Assembly: GCA_937873665.1 (NCBI GenBank)
Contig: CALMYW010000516.1
Coordinates: 112,749 to 176,748 of the forward strand
Length of the DNA: 64,000 nt
Direction: 5' to 3'
Source: an uncultured Sphingorhabdus sp.
GTDB lineage: Bacteria; Pseudomonadota; Alphaproteobacteria; Sphingomonadales; Sphingomonadaceae
Shown here one piece after another: positions 1 to 11,164 of this stretch. Each line of letters begins with the position of its first letter. Positions within the stretch are counted from its first letter, which is position 1. Made by a program: the position numbers and the translations under genes. Under the pieces are notes generated by a model. It did not search any database, was not told the DNA's origin, and was given only the letters and a program-made list of their open reading frames with translations.

Positions 1-218
1 ACTTTACCTCACACCACCACCAGCTGGCATGGAAGAAGTTCGGAGCACGCCCCCGTAAGGGCGCGAAGAACCCTTCAGACTGCAAGAAGGACTATTGTCA
101 TTTCCATTCAGCTCACAATGACTACACATATTCTGATAAATGGGTCGAATTTTTGGTCGGAGTGGTATCGAACCCGGAAGAATTTGAAGCACTGAAAGCA
201 TTCGTCCCAACAAAATGA
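1..218 (+). CDS. C-terminal end of an unidentified protein (start outside window)
   Basis: An open frame enters from the left edge (first full codon at base 3) and ends at TGA 216-218, giving the last 71 residues of a longer protein. The visible part is basic near the start, then has a Cys/His-rich patch (CKKDYCHFHSAH) and an acidic, hydrophobic end. The C-x5-C-x-H arrangement could bind a metal or belong to a small nuclease-like fold, but I do not recognise the family. The gene is convergent with the HAD gene next to it and only 13 bases separate the two stop codons. Its base composition is lower in GC than thiC. Confidence 0.5.
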   Translation, partial: FTSHHHQLAWKKFGARPRKGAKNPSDCKKDYCHFHSAHNDYTYSDKWVEFLVGVVSNPEEFEALKAFVPTK

Positions 219-231
219 GAGTTCACTTTGT

Positions 232-1032
232 TTATGAATCAGGCTCCCGATCACCAATGCTCAAGTATAGCTCGCGCCTAGTGTTGTAAAAGACCTTGTT
301 CATTTGGCGTCCCCAACACCCCCCAAACACCGCAGCAAGCTCGGTCAAACTCCCCGCCTCATAATCCCATGGCTGCTGATATTGCAGGTCGGGCGCCGGG
401 GCGCCGCCATATTCCAGCGGGCGGTGGATGAAGGCGGTTTGCAGGCCGGCGGCGCGCGCGGCGAACAGATCGCCATGGTGGGCGGCGACGAGGCATAGCT
501 CGCCGGGGGCGATATCAAGCGCTTGTGCGGTGCGCTGATAGGCGGCGGGTGCGGGCTTATAGGCTTGCGCAACCTCCGCCCCCAAAATCGCATCCCAGGG
601 CAGGCCCGCGTGCCGCGCCATATTTACGAGCAGCGCGATATGGCCGTTGGAGCAGGTGACAAGCGGGAAAAGCCGTTTCAGCCGGGTCAGCCCCTCAACG
701 CTATCGGGCCAGGGCTCCAGCCGGTGCCAGCCCATCACCAGCGCGTGGCGATCGGCCTCCGCCAGATCGAGACCGGTATCGGCGAGCAGCGCGTCGAGCA
801 TTTCGCGGTGCAGGATATCGAGCTTCACAAAGCCGCGCCCCGTCTGCCCGAAATCGCGCATGCCGATCAGGTAGCGCATCCGCCAATCATCGGTGAAGGC
901 AAAGGCATCGATATCGGGATGGCCCGCCGCGCCGAGCACCCGCCCCACCAAGGCCGCGATGCTCGTCCGCCAATCGACGACCGTGCCGAAAACATCAAAG
1001 GCCAGTGCCTTGGGCGGGGTGCGTACGGTCAT
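232..1032 (-). CDS. Haloacid dehalogenase type II (HAD superfamily) with a thiC-derived tail
   Basis: A 266-residue HAD-family hydrolase of the L-2-haloacid dehalogenase type. It carries the nucleophile motif AFDVFGT (Asp13), the motif II segment TCSNGH, a YKPAP lysine motif and VAAHHGDL near the C-terminus, as in the dehalogenase subgroup. The start is taken at ATG 1032; an upstream in-frame TTG at 1047 is less likely. The last 22 residues (from NKVFYNTRRE) do not belong to the HAD fold. They align with the last residues of ThiC encoded at 1560-1628, so the gene seems to have run into a degraded copy of the thiC 3' end. A second thiC-tail copy lies just upstream of the start. The substrate is unknown. 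Confidence 0.8.
   Translation of the reverse strand: MTVRTPPKALAFDVFGTVVDWRTSIAALVGRVLGAAGHPDIDAFAFTDDWRMRYLIGMRDFGQTGRGFVKLDILHREMLDALLADTGLDLAEADRHALVMGWHRLEPWPDSVEGLTRLKRLFPLVTCSNGHIALLVNMARHAGLPWDAILGAEVAQAYKPAPAAYQRTAQALDIAPGELCLVAAHHGDLFAARAAGLQTAFIHRPLEYGGAPAPDLQYQQPWDYEAGSLTELAAVFGGCWGRQMNKVFYNTRRELYLSIGDREPDS
235..303 (-). repeat. Degraded third copy of the thiC 3' end (tail copy 3)
   Basis: By hand alignment about 51 of 69 bases match the authentic thiC end at 1560-1628, without gaps. The copy is read in frame as the C-terminus of the HAD gene. It is the most diverged of the three copies, so it is probably the oldest. Confidence 0.75.
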
Positions 1033-1043
1033 GGTTTCAACCC

Positions 1044-1148
1044 TCAATCATGCTCGTGATCGCCTTGCCCCATATAGAGCTCGCGCCCGGTGGCGTCATA
1101 GACCTTGCTCCTCTCGGCCATACCTGCCTCGGCATCCTCTGCCGCGAC
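1044..1148 (-). repeat. Second copy of the thiC 3' end (tail copy 2)
   Basis: About 96 of 105 bases match 1560-1664 without gaps. The copy keeps the thiC reading frame and stop codon (TGA at 1044-1046) but has no thiC body. It begins right behind the stop codon of the small gene at 1154-1567 and ends 11 bases before the HAD start. Confidence 0.9.
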
Positions 1149-1153
1149 AAGCA

Positions 1154-3566
<2,413 letters not shown>

Positions 3567-3723
3567 CCGTTCCTATCGCAAATGCTGTTTGCAGGCAAAA
3601 TGAATATCGTTCGTCGACGCGTCGGCCAATTTGGTCGAGCATTTACCTCGCTTGATAGAAGGACGGTTCCCTTGCCAGCCAATCCGCCTAAATGGGTGGC
3701 AACCCGCTGAAGAGGAGTTGAAA

Positions 3724-4641
3724 ATGCGTTTCCGCCCTGCCCGCTTTGCCGCCCTGATGCTTGCCTGCACCGCCGCCATCGCCACCTCCCCCGCAATGGC
3801 GCAAGCCGAGCCGGACAAGAATGCCGATATCGTCGTCAAAGGGCGGACCGAAGAGCTGCGCTACATGCTCAAGGACATGCTCAACGAATCCGCTTCGTCG
3901 AAGCAGATCGGTCGCTTCGAACAAAGGCTGTGCCCCAAGGTCGTCGGCTTCCCCGCCGACTGGAGCAAGATGCTGGAAGATATGGTGCGCAAAAATGCGA
4001 CCACCGCTGGCCTGAAATTGCAAAAGGAAGGTTGTGAACCCAATGCGATGATCATCTTCATCGATGAGCCGCAGCGGCTGGTTTCCGAAATGGGCAAGGC
4101 CCTGCCCGAATTTTTCGGCCATATGACCGAGGAACAGCGCACCGCCCTCTCCGCGTCCTATCGCCCGGTCTATAGCTGGCGCGTCACCGATATCCGCTCC
4201 AGCCGCGGGGTCGAGCTGAAAAAGACCGACAGCTTCAACGGCGAAGCATCGAACGCCTATGTGGTGCGAAACGCCCAGGCAACGCGGACGAGCGAGAATA
4301 CGCGACAGGATATTCTGCTCTCTTTTGCGGTGATGGATATTGCCAAGACCGAAGGCAAATCGCTGCGCCAGCTCGCCGATATGGCAACGATGCACCTGTT
4401 GCTCGATCTCAGCCAGGAGGCCGAAAGCGTTGCGTCTCCGGACTCGATCCTGACCCTGTTCGGCGCGACCTCTGATGCCGCCGCCCTGCCAAAGCGGATG
4501 TCGGTGATGGATAAATCGATGCTGACAGGCACCTATAAATTCCGCAACAACGCTTTGAAGGCCGGTCAGCAACGCGGGATGATCGCGAAGGAAATCAAGG
4601 AAGCCGACGAAAAGGCAATCGCCGCTGACGGATCGCGCTAA
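3724..4641 (+). CDS. Exported protein of unknown function
   Basis: A 305-residue protein with a clear signal peptide (MRFRPARFAALMLACTAAI, cleavage after AMA near residue 25). The mature part is predicted soluble and probably periplasmic. It contains one Cys pair (near CPKVVGF and EGCEP) that could form a disulfide, and no catalytic motif I recognise. The start at ATG 3724 is supported by GAGGAG six bases upstream; the longer frame from 3631 has no ribosome-binding site. The phrase DIVVKGRTEELR is typical of a sphingomonad lineage-specific family of unknown role. It stands alone between the thiC leader and the DUF167 gene. Confidence 0.75.
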   Translation: MRFRPARFAALMLACTAAIATSPAMAQAEPDKNADIVVKGRTEELRYMLKDMLNESASSKQIGRFEQRLCPKVVGFPADWSKMLEDMVRKNATTAGLKLQKEGCEPNAMIIFIDEPQRLVSEMGKALPEFFGHMTEEQRTALSASYRPVYSWRVTDIRSSRGVELKKTDSFNGEASNAYVVRNAQATRTSENTRQDILLSFAVMDIAKTEGKSLRQLADMATMHLLLDLSQEAESVASPDSILTLFGATSDAAALPKRMSVMDKSMLTGTYKFRNNALKAGQQRGMIAKEIKEADEKAIAADGSR

Positions 4642-4688
4642 ACAGCCTCGGCTTGCATCCCATACGGTCGTCAGCCTAAGGCAGCCGC

Positions 4689-4958
4689 ATGGCAAACCCG
4701 ACTGCAGACGAAATCCGCGCGCTGGCCGATTCCAATGGCGAACTGGCGCTTCGCGTTGTACCCGGGGCCAAGGTCGAGCGCGCGGCCATCGAAAATGGGA
4801 ACCTCAAATTATGGACGCGCACCGCCCCCGAAGATGGCAAGGCGACAAAATCGGTGCTGGCGCAACTGGCCGGGCTGCTCGGGATAGCCGCGCGCGACAT
4901 TGAACTGGTCAGCGGGGCGACTAGCCGCGAAAAACGCGTCCGTATCAAGCAAGTGTAA
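4689..4958 (+). CDS. DUF167 (YggU-like) small protein
   Basis: An 89-residue protein with the DUF167 pattern: an early strand ELALRVVPGAK, a central segment of hydrophilic strands, then SVLAQLAGLLGIAARDIELVSGATSREKRVRI. This matches the family signature in which a basic SG-x-TSR-x-K stretch closes the domain. The family is widespread and cytoplasmic, with no settled function. Length is typical. The gene ends five bases before the convergent LytTR gene. Confidence 0.88.
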   Translation: MANPTADEIRALADSNGELALRVVPGAKVERAAIENGNLKLWTRTAPEDGKATKSVLAQLAGLLGIAARDIELVSGATSREKRVRIKQV

Positions 4959-4962
4959 CGGG

Positions 4963-5751
4963 TTAAATCCAGCCGTTCGATTTCAGCAACAGGCGGCGTT
5001 CGCGCGATACCGGCACGTCCAGCCCGTTCGTCAGGCGCAACTGCAGCCCATTTCCGGCTGCCACCACCTCAGCAACCGAATGGCGCGCGACCCACCAGCT
5101 GCGATGGACGCGCAGGCCTTCGATCCCGCCCACCGCATTTTCGGCATCGCCCATTCGCAACAGCACCAGCGTATTTCCTGCATCGGTATAGACCCGCAGA
5201 TAATGATCCTCGGTCTTCATGCAGAGGATATTCCTGCCCAGATGGCGCGGCAGCTTGTCGAACAGAATCTGCTCTGCGCCCGCTGACAGGCTGGATGCTG
5301 TTTCGGCGAAAAGGGGCTGCGATGCCGCAATGTGGACCGCATCATATCGGAGGATCAGGTGGATGATATATTGCAGCGGCAGGCACAAAATGGCCACCGA
5401 CGGAAATAGCTGCCAGAAGGCCGACAGCCGGATATCGCCGTTGAGAGCCGGGCCCAACGCATGGACGATCAAGGTCGTGGGTATGGCGGCAATGATTGCC
5501 GAGAGCGGCAGCCAGATGCGCGGCGCAATATCCCTGGTCCGGGCAAAGCCCTGCGCCACCATCTGCAGGGCGTAAAGCAAATAGCAGCCAAAGATGCTCG
5601 ACAGTGCCCAGAAGGCCGCAAGCTCCCACATATTGAAGATTTCGGCGGTGTGAAAAGGCGCAAGCAGCGCGAGCAAAAGTCCCGTTGCAACAGCAAGACC
5701 CAGAATCTTGCTGTGCGCTGTCGCAGAAGCTGGGTGGCTGGTTTCAGGCAT
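4963..5751 (-). CDS. Membrane-anchored LytTR-type DNA-binding regulator
   Basis: A 262-residue protein with about four transmembrane helices in residues 18-135, then a linker and a C-terminal LytTR DNA-binding domain (about 160-262; LPRHLGRNILCMKTEDHYLRV is the typical domain start, written here only in part, and VHRSWWVARH the typical middle). Membrane-bound LytTR regulators usually control their own locus or a nearby membrane gene and lack a receiver domain, as here. The gene is divergent from the DUF2141/carotenoid oxygenase pair, with 171 bases between starts, so that pair is a plausible target. This is inference from position only. Confidence 0.85.
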   Translation of the reverse strand: MPETSHPASATAHSKILGLAVATGLLLALLAPFHTAEIFNMWELAAFWALSSIFGCYLLYALQMVAQGFARTRDIAPRIWLPLSAIIAAIPTTLIVHALGPALNGDIRLSAFWQLFPSVAILCLPLQYIIHLILRYDAVHIAASQPLFAETASSLSAGAEQILFDKLPRHLGRNILCMKTEDHYLRVYTDAGNTLVLLRMGDAENAVGGIEGLRVHRSWWVARHSVAEVVAAGNGLQLRLTNGLDVPVSRERRLLLKSNGWI

Positions 5752-5922
5752 CGGGGCGCTTCTCTAGCATTTCGTGCAGACATTTCCACCGTTCACGAAG
5801 CGCGAACCGGTATTCGCGCAATCCTGCTTGCCGCCCCGGCCCTGGCTTGCCCATTTCTGGACGCACCGGTTCGGCAACACCCCCAAGCGCCAGCCGCTCC
5901 CAACATTATACAGGAACCCGAT

Positions 5923-6378
5923 ATGCGAAATTCAATCTGGCTGTTGCCGATACTCTTTTACGCAGCGTCCCCAATCACGCCCGCCGAAAGCAAAGACTGC
6001 GCTGAAAAGGACGGTCTGGTTCTGACACTCAAAGTTGACGGCGTCCGGTCGTCCAAGGGTCAGATACGGGCAGAACTTCTCGGCAAGCAAGCCGGCGAAG
6101 CCAAAGCCAAGACGGTGACTTATGGCGTCAAGGATGCGCAGACCGGAAGCGTGCTGATCGAATTTCCGGGCCTCGCCCCCGGCGACTATGCCGTCCAGCT
6201 TTACCATGACGAAAATGCCAATGGCAAAGTCGACATGAACATGGTCGGCATTCCGCTCGAAGGCTTCGGCTTTTCCAATACCCCGATGGTGACAGGCGGC
6301 ATTCCGGAATTTGACAAGATGAAAGTCTCCCTGTCCGCCGACAGCACCACCACCGCTGTACTGGCCTATGCGCCATGA
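5923..6378 (+). CDS. DUF2141 family exported protein
   Basis: A 151-residue protein with a signal peptide (MRNSIWLLPILFYAASPITPA) and a beta-sandwich-like DUF2141 domain. The family hallmark YHDENANGKVDMN (about residues 95-107) is clear and is followed by GIPLEGFGFSN. The start at ATG 5923 gives a proper signal sequence; the frame extends further upstream without one. The stop codon overlaps the start of the carotenoid oxygenase gene (ATGA), so the two are translationally coupled. DUF2141 genes often sit next to carotenoid-related genes in this group. The biochemical role is unknown. Confidence 0.85.
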   Translation: MRNSIWLLPILFYAASPITPAESKDCAEKDGLVLTLKVDGVRSSKGQIRAELLGKQAGEAKAKTVTYGVKDAQTGSVLIEFPGLAPGDYAVQLYHDENANGKVDMNMVGIPLEGFGFSNTPMVTGGIPEFDKMKVSLSADSTTTAVLAYAP

Positions 6379-7913
6379 CTGGCCCGCAAAATATGGAGGC
6401 CAGCCGGCGCCGCTTCCTGATGGGCTCTGCGGGCGGTCTTGCAGCCTTGGCAACCGCGCGCGGCCTGCCGGCCTTTGCGCAAGACCCCTATCATCCCATC
6501 AATGAGATCGCCCCTGCTTTCACCAAGGCCCGAGCATCCGATCCCCGCCTCATCGCCTTTGCCAATGCGCCGGGCGAGTTCGATTTTGCGCATGTTCGCG
6601 TGGAGGGCAAAATACCCAAAGGACTGCGCGGAGCCTTCTACCGCAACGGTCCGGCGCTGTTCGAGCGCGACGGTGTCCGCTACCGGCACTGGTTCGACGG
6701 CGATGGTCTGGTGCAGCGTTGGGCGGTCGGACCGTCGGGCATCGGCTATCGCGGTCGTTTTGTCGCAACACACAAGCGTTCGTTGGAGGAAAAAGCCGGC
6801 AAGTTCGTCGTCGCCACCTCGGGCGGCGGCATTGCCATCAAGGCACCGCTAACCGGATCCGACAGCACCAATCCGTCCAACACCAGCATCCTGCCGGTCG
6901 ACGGCGCGATGTGGGCCTTGTGGGAGGGTGGCAGCGCGGTCCGCATGGACGCCGAAACACTTGCGACCGAAGGCTATGTCGATCTGGGCGAAGGCAGCAA
7001 GGGGGCCCCATTCAGCGCACATCCGCGTGTCGGAGAAGACGGCCGCATCTGGAATGTCGGTTCGCTCGGGTCGCGCGTCCTACTCTACCGGCTGAGCAAA
7101 GCAGGCAAGCTGGAACTGGCGCGCATCCAGCCACTCGGTCAGCCTGGCTATTATCACGACTTCCTTCTGACCAGTCGTTCGCTGGTCGTAATTCAATGTT
7201 CGACCCAATCTGACGCCACCCGTTCGATCGAAAATGGCAGCTTTGGAAGTATGCGAGCTGTTCCCGGCAAGCCCATGAAAGTACATATTTTTGACCGTGA
7301 AACTTTTGATCTGATACGCCAGACGGAACTGCCCGAGGGCTTCGTTTTCCATTTCGGCAATGGCTGGGAAGAAGAAGACGGCACGATCCGTTTTGACATG
7401 GCGCATGATGGCAATGCCGACCTGATGCTCGAATTTTTCAAGCCGATGCGCGGCATCTTTCCGGATTGGAACGCGCGCGCCTACCGGGTCACCCTGCCCG
7501 TCAAGGGCGCCCCACTGGTCGAACCTCTGCATCAGCGGGTTGAATTTCCGAAGGTCAACCCGCGCGTCGAAACCCGGCGCAACCGCTTTGTCTATATGAG
7601 TACAACGGCGACGCCCGGACGCACCGACTGGTTTGATGCGGTGGTCAAGATCGACATGGAAAACGGCAAGGATCAGATATTCCGCTATGGCCCGGAATGG
7701 ATGATCGAGGAACATCTGTTCGTTCCCCGCCCCGGCGGCGTCGAGGAAGATGACGGCTGGCTGGTGGGGACAGCGCTCAATTGGAAGAAGCAGAAAAGCG
7801 CATTCACCATATTTGACGCGGCGCATCCGGAGCGAGGCTTCCTTGCCCGTGCTTGGCTCGATGTCGCCATGCCACTCGGTCTGCATGGCCAATTTGTGTC
7901 CGCATCAAGCTGA
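6375..7913 (+). CDS. Tat-exported carotenoid oxygenase family protein
   Basis: A 512-residue member of the carotenoid cleavage dioxygenase family, non-haem Fe(II) enzymes with a seven-bladed propeller. A twin-arginine signal is visible at residues 10-17 (SRRRFLMG), so the folded iron protein is probably exported to the periplasm. The four iron ligands can be assigned to FSAHPRV, GYYHDF, VFHFGNG and the final GLHGQF. The substrate (carotenoid, apocarotenoid or stilbene) cannot be told from sequence. ATG 6375 overlaps the DUF2141 stop; ATG 6393 is an alternative start. Transcription probably ends at the hairpin at 7954-7994. Confidence 0.9.
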   Translation: MTGPQNMEASRRRFLMGSAGGLAALATARGLPAFAQDPYHPINEIAPAFTKARASDPRLIAFANAPGEFDFAHVRVEGKIPKGLRGAFYRNGPALFERDGVRYRHWFDGDGLVQRWAVGPSGIGYRGRFVATHKRSLEEKAGKFVVATSGGGIAIKAPLTGSDSTNPSNTSILPVDGAMWALWEGGSAVRMDAETLATEGYVDLGEGSKGAPFSAHPRVGEDGRIWNVGSLGSRVLLYRLSKAGKLELARIQPLGQPGYYHDFLLTSRSLVVIQCSTQSDATRSIENGSFGSMRAVPGKPMKVHIFDRETFDLIRQTELPEGFVFHFGNGWEEEDGTIRFDMAHDGNADLMLEFFKPMRGIFPDWNARAYRVTLPVKGAPLVEPLHQRVEFPKVNPRVETRRNRFVYMSTTATPGRTDWFDAVVKIDMENGKDQIFRYGPEWMIEEHLFVPRPGGVEEDDGWLVGTALNWKKQKSAFTIFDAAHPERGFLARAWLDVAMPLGLHGQFVSASS

Positions 7914-7953
7914 CATCTTAGAGATCGCACTTTGCCAAAAGCAGTGGTGCGCA

Positions 7954-7994
7954 GGAGCGGGAAGACCCACGCCACCCCGCAATCTTCCCGCTCC
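7954..7994. terminator. Bidirectional hairpin between convergent genes
   Basis: A perfect 12-bp inverted repeat (GGAGCGGGAAGA at 7954-7965 and its complement at 7983-7994) with a 17-base loop. It sits between the convergent carotenoid oxygenase and GGDEF/EAL genes. No strong T-run follows. Confidence 0.6.
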
Positions 7995-8031
7995 CATACA
8001 TATACCGAAAACCCGATCAGCTGGGTAGCGG

Positions 8032-10251
8032 TCAGGCAGCTTTCCAGTCGGCTGCCGTGCTGAAAGCCGGGAGCGCTTTACTGCCCACCGGCTTTTCGAC
8101 ATCATCATAATATCCAGGTGGCAGATTGGATATGGGCATTCCTGCCGCCGCCATCATATAGGGGGAAACGCGTCGGCTGGTGCACAAGCCACCATTGCCG
8201 TCATTGACCAGCCGCTCTTCGAATTCGAGCCCCTGCTGCGAGCCCATCGACCGCACAACGGTTGATATCGCAAGCTGGCCATCGCCAAAATCGAGCACGA
8301 ACTTTGTACCGAGCGGGACATCGACAATGCCTTCAATCAACGCACCTGTGACCGAGAGATTGCGCAGCACAATATTGTAATAATGGTTTTCGTGGATCGC
8401 CCCGATCTTGCGATACATCGTCATGCGATCACCGCGCTGGACGGCAGGGCCGGCCGGGGTAATCTCCCAGTCGCCCGCTTCACATTTCGCGAGCAACTGC
8501 TCGTTGCTGACCGGCTGGCTGTACACATAGCCCTGGACATGGCTGACTTGCAAATCGCGGATCAGATCGAGCTGGTCGAGCGATTCAATGCCCTCCGCCG
8601 TTGTCTCCATACCCAAGGCATCGGCAAGGGCAACGATCGCCGAAATTATCGCTCCGTTGCGCGAGCCGGGTTCGGTCGCCCCGCGCACAAAGCTCTGGTC
8701 GATCTTGATTTTGTCGAAAGGCGCCGTCTTCAGATAGCCAAGCGAAGAATAACCGGTCCCGAAATCATCCAGCGCCAGCCGGACGCCAATGTCTTTCAAC
8801 AGCTGAAACTTCGAATCGGTATCATCCGAATCCTGCAGGAACACGCTTTCCGTGATTTCCAGTTCCAGTCGTTCCGGTGGCAAGCCAGAAACCGCCAGCG
8901 CATCCTTTATCACCTTGGGCAGCGTGTCTTTGGCAAACTGGATCGGCGACACATTCACTGCCACCTTCATCTTGCCAGGCCAGGTTGCCGCCTGTTCGCA
9001 CGCTTTGCGCAACGCCCATTCGCCCAGCTCGCCAATCATATTGGCATCCTCTGCGATCGGGATGAACAAGGCTGGAGAGATGTTGCCTCGCTCCGGGTGG
9101 TTCCAGCGCATCAGCGCTTCGAACCCGGTCACGATGTTGGTCTGAGCATTGACCACAGGCTGGTAGGCGAGCCAAATTTCGTCGCGCGCCAATGCATCGC
9201 GCAAATCTTCTTCCAAAACGCGGCGATCCTCGGCTGCCTGCAGCAGATCGCTCGAATAGAAACGGAAACGCCCGCGACCGCTCCCCTTTGCCGCATAAAG
9301 CGCAAGGTCGGCATTGCGAACCAGTTCCTCGCTCGACTGCCCGTCAAAGGGGCTGACGGCGATGCCGACCGATGCACCGATGATGCAGCGGCTGCCGTCG
9401 ATCGAATAGGGGTGCGACAGGCTGCGGATGATCTTGTCCGCCATGTCGCCCAGATTGCCCCGGTCTTCCTCGTCCTGCAGGATGATCTGGAATTCGTCGC
9501 CGCCCAGACGGCTGACCTTTTCCTTGTCTCCCACCACCTTGATCAGCCGGTCGGCAACCTGTTTCAGCAGGGCATCGCCCGCCGGATGGCCGAGCGTATC
9601 ATTCACCTGCTTGAACCGGTCGAGGTCGATCAGCATGATCGCGCAGGCGCGTTTTTGGAGCTGGAAGGCCGATAAGGTGCTTTCGAGCAACTTGGCCATG
9701 CGGTGTCTGTTCAGCAGCCCGGTCAATGCGTCATAGGTCGCCAGCCGATCATTGTCCTTTGACGCACGGCGCTGTTCGGTGATGTCGGTGCCGCTGCCGC
9801 GATAACCGGCAAATTCGCCATTGGCATTATGATAGGGCCGACCCGAAACCGCCCACCAGATTTCCTCTTCTGTTTCGGAGGCTTGCAATGCAAGATCGTC
9901 AAATTTTGACTGGCGCATCAGCACCCAAGGCAAAGTACGCTGCCGGTCTTCGCTGCTGTCGGGTTTCAGGAATAGCTCGACAAAGTCCTTGCCGGCCAGT
10001 TCGTCGCAAGATTTTCCCAGTCGCTGGCACACCGACTGGCTCAAATAGGTTATGCGGCCTTCCGCGTCGGTCGACCAGAACCAGCCACGCCCGCTTTCTT
10101 CAAAATTCTGCAGTAATAACAACGCGTCTTTCGACGTCGCAGCGGGCGACGCCGTTGGTTGGCGCTGACCCAGCTTACCCAGCAAACCGCGCGCAGGCGG
10201 CTCAGCCGATTTCTCGCTGTTAGTTCCCCATGAAAATTTTCTTGCGGCCAT
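8032..10251 (-). CDS. PAS-GGDEF-EAL-PilZ cyclic-di-GMP signalling protein
   Basis: A 739-residue cytoplasmic protein with four modules: PAS (about 48-165), GGDEF (about 170-335), EAL (about 345-595) and a C-terminal PilZ-like domain (about 608-710). The diguanylate cyclase site RLGGDEF (250-254) is intact, but the usual RxxD inhibitory site five residues before it is absent (DKEK). The phosphodiesterase site also looks intact (EAL 378-380, NVSP, EITESV, DDFGTGYSSL, EGIES). The protein may therefore both make and break c-di-GMP, with PilZ as a built-in sensor. There are no membrane segments. A second, single-domain PilZ protein is encoded at 30427. Confidence 0.95.
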   Translation of the reverse strand: MAARKFSWGTNSEKSAEPPARGLLGKLGQRQPTASPAATSKDALLLLQNFEESGRGWFWSTDAEGRITYLSQSVCQRLGKSCDELAGKDFVELFLKPDSSEDRQRTLPWVLMRQSKFDDLALQASETEEEIWWAVSGRPYHNANGEFAGYRGSGTDITEQRRASKDNDRLATYDALTGLLNRHRMAKLLESTLSAFQLQKRACAIMLIDLDRFKQVNDTLGHPAGDALLKQVADRLIKVVGDKEKVSRLGGDEFQIILQDEEDRGNLGDMADKIIRSLSHPYSIDGSRCIIGASVGIAVSPFDGQSSEELVRNADLALYAAKGSGRGRFRFYSSDLLQAAEDRRVLEEDLRDALARDEIWLAYQPVVNAQTNIVTGFEALMRWNHPERGNISPALFIPIAEDANMIGELGEWALRKACEQAATWPGKMKVAVNVSPIQFAKDTLPKVIKDALAVSGLPPERLELEITESVFLQDSDDTDSKFQLLKDIGVRLALDDFGTGYSSLGYLKTAPFDKIKIDQSFVRGATEPGSRNGAIISAIVALADALGMETTAEGIESLDQLDLIRDLQVSHVQGYVYSQPVSNEQLLAKCEAGDWEITPAGPAVQRGDRMTMYRKIGAIHENHYYNIVLRNLSVTGALIEGIVDVPLGTKFVLDFGDGQLAISTVVRSMGSQQGLEFEERLVNDGNGGLCTSRRVSPYMMAAAGMPISNLPPGYYDDVEKPVGSKALPAFSTAADWKAA

Positions 10252-10393
10252 TTTGTTCTGGTTTCCTGTCGGATTACCAGTCGCGTCTATCCTTCTCGCG
10301 TTTCAGAAGCGTAAACAGCATGCAGATCGACCAAATCTGCTCAAAAATTTACAATAAGATACTATAAGCCGAGCCAATTTGGTCGACTGGGCG

Positions 10394-11128
10394 TCAATTG
10401 GGCGGGACAGCCTCCCAGCTGTAAATCCCAGCGTCGGCCTGCAGCGCCAGATGCAATTGCGTGCCGCGGATGGTGTAGCTGCGGATGTAGCCCATATCGC
10501 GAGCGATCGTGCTATCCATCGCGCCCGGCTGGCACAGCGCGCGAGTCATTGCGCCACCGCTGATTGTCAGGCCGCCGCCGGTCGGAGAGCTCGGCTGTGC
10601 TTCCCACTTTCCTGCCAGACGGTTGCAATCGAGCTGCGCCGAGAGCGAGCCGTCGCTCGCAAAGGTCAGCACATATTTTTCGGGATTGGGCGGGATTTTG
10701 GTGCCGATGCTGTCGTCGGACGACTGGAACTGCACCAGCCGCCAGCTCGTACCCGGCAGGCCGCGGGTGATGGGCGGGCTCACCGGCGGTTGCACCTGCG
10801 GCGGATTGGCCGGATCAAATTCAAAGCAACTGAGTTCTTCACCATTGGGTTCCGTCCATGTCGCATCCTTGCCCTTGCCGCGCAGGCTGTGGCTATCTCC
10901 GCTGTAAGAATAGCCTGATCCGGTCGGCTGTTGCACCAGATTATAGATATTGGCCCCCACCTTCACTGCGGCCTTTTCGCCGGTAAAGGTCACATCCAGA
11001 CGCTTTCCGACACCGCACATAAAGCTGGCTTCTACCGCTTCCGTGGGCGGCGCGACGGTTTCGTCACCATAGGTCGCGCATCCTGCCAGCAACGTCACGG
11101 ATGCAAGCGCCGATATCGGCTTTCGCAT
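10394..11128 (-). CDS. Lipoprotein with MliC-like and META domains
   Basis: A 244-residue predicted lipoprotein (lipobox LLAGC, Cys17). Residues of about 35-105 resemble the MliC/PliC lysozyme-inhibitor fold (FMCGVGKRLDVTFTG, then ATWTEPNGEELSC with a conserved Cys pair). Residues of about 125-240 are a META/HslJ domain (GTSWRLVQFQ, LTFASDG, LDCNRLAGKW, TRALCQPG). The two domains occur together in several proteobacterial envelope lipoproteins. A role in resistance to host or competitor lysozyme or in envelope stress is inferred from the families only. It is monocistronic, and the 142 bases before the GGDEF gene contain nothing I can assign. Confidence 0.85.
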   Translation of the reverse strand: MRKPISALASVTLLAGCATYGDETVAPPTEAVEASFMCGVGKRLDVTFTGEKAAVKVGANIYNLVQQPTGSGYSYSGDSHSLRGKGKDATWTEPNGEELSCFEFDPANPPQVQPPVSPPITRGLPGTSWRLVQFQSSDDSIGTKIPPNPEKYVLTFASDGSLSAQLDCNRLAGKWEAQPSSPTGGGLTISGGAMTRALCQPGAMDSTIARDMGYIRSYTIRGTQLHLALQADAGIYSWEAVPPN

Positions 11129-11164
11129 AACCTTTACTCCTGCAATTGGCGGGTTCGTTTGAAT

